Positions 6,166 through 8,336 of a DNA stretch of 8,336 nucleotides are shown piece after piece. The stretch spans positions 1 through 8,336 of the forward strand of contig DAOVMD010000115.1 of assembly GCA_030630935.1 (NCBI GenBank), given 5' to 3'. Source of the stretch: Candidatus Mcinerneyibacteriota bacterium (lineage in GTDB: Bacteria > AUK180 > JAQVHJ01). Numbering within the stretch: the first letter of the stretch is position 1; every line of letters begins with the position of its first letter. Under the pieces are notes generated by a model, which made no database searches, had not been told where the DNA came from, and saw nothing but the letters and a program-made list of their open reading frames with translations. Position numbers and translations under genes: made by a program.

Positions 6166-8133
6166 TTGCATAAAGATTTAGAATCGATAAAAGTATCAAG
6201 AATTTTCTATATGCTTCTAATTGTGTTACTGCCTTTAGTTGTAGTTCCTCAATATTATAATGCGTTTTCATTTCCTAAAGAGACCATATTCAAATTAGGT
6301 TTAATATTAATTGCCCTAACAATTGGCTTGGAGTTTATCCTCGGGCAAAGAAATAAAATTAATAAGAATCAAAATCTAAAAACAATTGTTTTTATTTTCT
6401 TGACCGGGATTATTATTTTAACGATTGTAAGCTTCCTTGCAAATAATAAAGAAATTTCATTCAGAGGCTTTGATAAGTATGTTTTCCTCTTCCTGCTGTT
6501 TATCCTTTCAACAATAATATTTAATGATTCGAAGGACTTCAAGAAAAATGTTTTGATTTTTCTGGTTTTATCAGGAACCGTGGTCTCTTGCCTGGGTATA
6601 TTGAACCTGTTCGGGGTAACAATTTTTAAAATGCCTGCTTTCGCAGGAAGATGGAGGTTTATCTCCACGATTGGAAATCCGAATATGTTGGGTGAGTTTA
6701 TTTTACCAATGAGTATATTATCTCTCGGGTTAGCCTTTTTTGAGAAGGATAAAAAAAAGAAGATTTTTTTCGGGATATTATTTTTATTAAATTCATTTAT
6801 CGTTTTATTTACTCAAAGCCGTGCAGTTTTTATTAGTTATTTCATCGCATTAGTTATTTTCTACCTGATAATATTAAGGAATAAAAAAGTTATTTTTCAG
6901 GTAAAGCGCAAATTTCAACCATTGATTATTCCTACCATAATAGTACTGATTCTGATATTGAGTATGATACCATTAGGGAAGAATAAGAGTTTATTCGGTA
7001 GATTAAAAGAAGGGATTAGATTTAGAGATTATAATACCCGCCTTAGAATACTGCATGTGAAAACAAGTATTAATATGTTCATGGAGAAACCCTTCGGTCG
7101 CGGGATAAATAATTATAAAATTGAAAATTATAAATACCTCTATAAAATTCTGAAGACAGAAGATATTAAACTTCCGGACAGACTTTCATTTTTTAATCAT
7201 CCACATAATGAATATTTAAATATCCTGGTTGAAACAGGGATATTTGGGTTTTTATTATTCTGCGGAACAATCGTTTTTATAATCTTTAAATTTAAAAGAC
7301 GCCGGGAAATAGACTTTATAGATATCGCATGTTTTAGTGCATTTATTGGGATTCTTATAAATGCATTATTCTCCGGGAACCTGCACCAGGTATTGATACA
7401 GGCTGTGTTAATAATAATTGTAACTATATTATTAGAAGAATCATATAAGCAAAAGGAGATAACGTTCTTTAAAATCCTAAAAGAAAAATTCAAGCCTGTA
7501 TTCTTTATTTTTCTATTTTCATATTTACTTATGGGGCTGACAGTTATTGCATTGTTCTCTGTTAGAACATATCAGAAAACTCAAGCAGAAATCAATATGA
7601 ACAGCGGAATTTATTTTTATAATCATAAAATGTATGCCGGGGCAATTAAAGAATTGAGAAAAGTTCTAATCTATGATAAACATTACGGTGTTGCATATCT
7701 TTATCTTTGTACTTCATTTTTTAATGAAGAACAGTATTTTCAATCAATTACTTATGCAGAAGAGACTCAAAAGTATTTAGGACACCCGCAACTGGACTAT
7801 ATTTTAGGGATCAGCTTTATAAGAACTAAGCAGTCATATAAAGCAATAGAACACCTTGAAATCGCAAGGTATCTCTTTCGAAACAATAGAAAGATTGAAC
7901 TTGATATTGCAAAGGCTTACATGGATATCGGGATGGTTAAAGCTGCAAAAGTTATAGTTTGGGAAGTCTACAAAAAAGAAGAGGATAACGTTAAGTGTCT
8001 GATGTTAAGAGCATTAATTTTTGAAATGGAACAAGATTATATGAGTATGTTTGTAACACTAAAAAAAATAATCAAGTTAGACCCTTACAATATTTATGCG
8101 AATAAAAAATTATTCGATTATGGGTATAAATGA
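6166..8133 (+). CDS. O-antigen ligase/polymerase-family (Wzy/WaaL/PglL-like) membrane protein with TPRs
   Basis: A 655-aa polytopic inner-membrane protein with about a dozen hydrophobic segments between residues 13 and 465. Family signs are the GNPN motif (170-173), TQSR with Arg219, a large hydrophilic loop (about 271-350) with GRG (311-313) and HPHNEYLN (345-352), and a membrane segment right after it (ETGIFGF). This is the usual form of the Wzy_C/O-antigen ligase superfamily, which transfers or polymerises lipid-linked glycans on the periplasmic side. Five TPR repeats of 33-34 residues follow: 474-507, 508-541, 542-575, 576-608 and 609-642. Homologues act as WaaL ligases, Wzy polymerases or PglL/PilO O-oligosaccharyltransferases, and sequence alone does not separate these. 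Its place 16 nt behind three minor-pilin genes makes pilin glycosylation a reasonable idea. The gene looks more AT-rich than the pilin genes. The start is probably TTG; ATG 6211 is the alternative. Confidence 0.82.
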   Translation: MHKDLESIKVSRIFYMLLIVLLPLVVVPQYYNAFSFPKETIFKLGLILIALTIGLEFILGQRNKINKNQNLKTIVFIFLTGIIILTIVSFLANNKEISFRGFDKYVFLFLLFILSTIIFNDSKDFKKNVLIFLVLSGTVVSCLGILNLFGVTIFKMPAFAGRWRFISTIGNPNMLGEFILPMSILSLGLAFFEKDKKKKIFFGILFLLNSFIVLFTQSRAVFISYFIALVIFYLIILRNKKVIFQVKRKFQPLIIPTIIVLILILSMIPLGKNKSLFGRLKEGIRFRDYNTRLRILHVKTSINMFMEKPFGRGINNYKIENYKYLYKILKTEDIKLPDRLSFFNHPHNEYLNILVETGIFGFLLFCGTIVFIIFKFKRRREIDFIDIACFSAFIGILINALFSGNLHQVLIQAVLIIIVTILLEESYKQKEITFFKILKEKFKPVFFIFLFSYLLMGLTVIALFSVRTYQKTQAEINMNSGIYFYNHKMYAGAIKELRKVLIYDKHYGVAYLYLCTSFFNEEQYFQSITYAEETQKYLGHPQLDYILGISFIRTKQSYKAIEHLEIARYLFRNNRKIELDIAKAYMDIGMVKAAKVIVWEVYKKEEDNVKCLMLRALIFEMEQDYMSMFVTLKKIIKLDPYNIYANKKLFDYGYK

Positions 8134-8164
8134 AGTGTGACATCTGAGAAAATACGCACAATAT

Positions 8165-8250
8165 TTGTCATTGTCCCGACGCATCGGGATGACTTAGCCA
8201 CGCGCTAAAGTAAAGTGCGGCAATCTGGGAGCAAGCTCCCCTTTCAGATT
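8165..8250. repeat. Composite palindromic (REP-like) repeat
   Basis: The segment opens with TTGTCATTGTCCC and forms a hairpin with stem TCCCGA / TCGGGA (8174-8179 and 8184-8189) around CGCA. It is extended by GTCA (8167-8170) pairing with TGAC (8190-8193) across a TTG bulge. A second two-tier hairpin at 8222-8250 pairs AATCTG with CAGATT outside, and GGAG with CTCC around CAAG inside. The start TGTCATTG and the later GCAATCT (8220-8226) resemble, from memory, the widespread GTCATTGCGAG...GCAATCT family of intergenic palindromes. The right boundary is approximate. It may affect mRNA stability, but no T-run supports termination. Confidence 0.65.
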
Positions 8251-8323
8251 GAGTCAAAGTATTGTTAGCATTTAATACTATATGGAAGCTGTTCGATAAC
8301 TCCATTTTAAAAGAACGTCTGTA

Positions 8324-8336
8324 TTGTCATTGTCCC
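8324..8336. repeat. Start of a second copy of the downstream repeat (cut by window edge)
   Basis: TTGTCATTGTCCC matches 8165-8177 exactly and begins 159 bp after the first copy. The window ends here, so whether the hairpin follows cannot be seen. The match covers the exact beginning of the first unit, which supports a repeated element over chance. Confidence 0.55.

Larger units (their letters stand above)
8134..8336. other. Intergenic region after the operon
   Basis: I see no gene or tRNA in these 203 bases. They contain a composite palindromic repeat (8165-8250), an AT-rich stretch (8251-8323) and the beginning of a second repeat copy (8324-8336). No stem followed by a T-run is visible, so a classical intrinsic terminator for the operon cannot be placed. 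Confidence 0.6.

Noticed and set aside
8167-8250. Terminator of the operon in the downstream hairpins
   Set aside because: Neither hairpin is followed by a run of T; the structure fits a repeated palindromic element better.

Overview
The window looks like chromosomal DNA of an uncultured, AT-rich, Gram-negative bacterium. It uses the standard code, strong Shine-Dalgarno sites, and ATG, GTG and TTG starts. The prepilin-type genes, the Wzy/WaaL-type membrane protein and the short palindromic intergenic repeats would suit a candidate-phylum bacterium (Omnitrophota or a similar PVC-like lineage). That placement rests on overall style, not on a marker gene, and is tentative.

Layout. Positions 1-259 hold a pyrimidine-rich tandem repeat and three identical 45-bp palindromic units spaced 77 and 79 bp apart. 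Positions 260-416 are a C-poor, G/T-rich leader without a gene, bounded by two copies of a 13-bp direct repeat. Positions 417-8133 hold four genes on the + strand with gaps of only 15, 15 and 16 nt, so probably one operon: a giant minor pilin (1235 aa), a PilW/GspJ-like minor pilin (233 aa), a PilX/GspK-like minor pilin (430 aa), and an O-antigen ligase/polymerase-family membrane protein with five C-terminal TPRs (655 aa). Positions 8134-8336 are non-coding and hold a second, unrelated palindromic repeat, whose next copy begins at the right edge of the window.

How the genes may work together. The order PilV-like, PilW-like, PilX-like matches the minor-pilin order of type IV pilus operons (and GspI-J-K of type II secretion). 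These proteins form the priming complex at the tip of the filament. No PilY1-type tip adhesin gene is visible. Instead, the first minor pilin carries about 1000 extra residues: three Ig-like modules with conserved cysteine pairs, a further beta-rich region, three clear PKD domains plus one degenerate one, and a C-terminal beta domain. The simplest reading is a modular pilin in which an adhesive stalk is fused to a tip pilin. The fourth gene lies where a pilin glycosyltransferase might be expected, but a general O-antigen or exopolysaccharide role is equally possible.

The giant modular pilin and the palindromic repeat array are the two most unusual items. I did not find a clearly new defence or mobile system.
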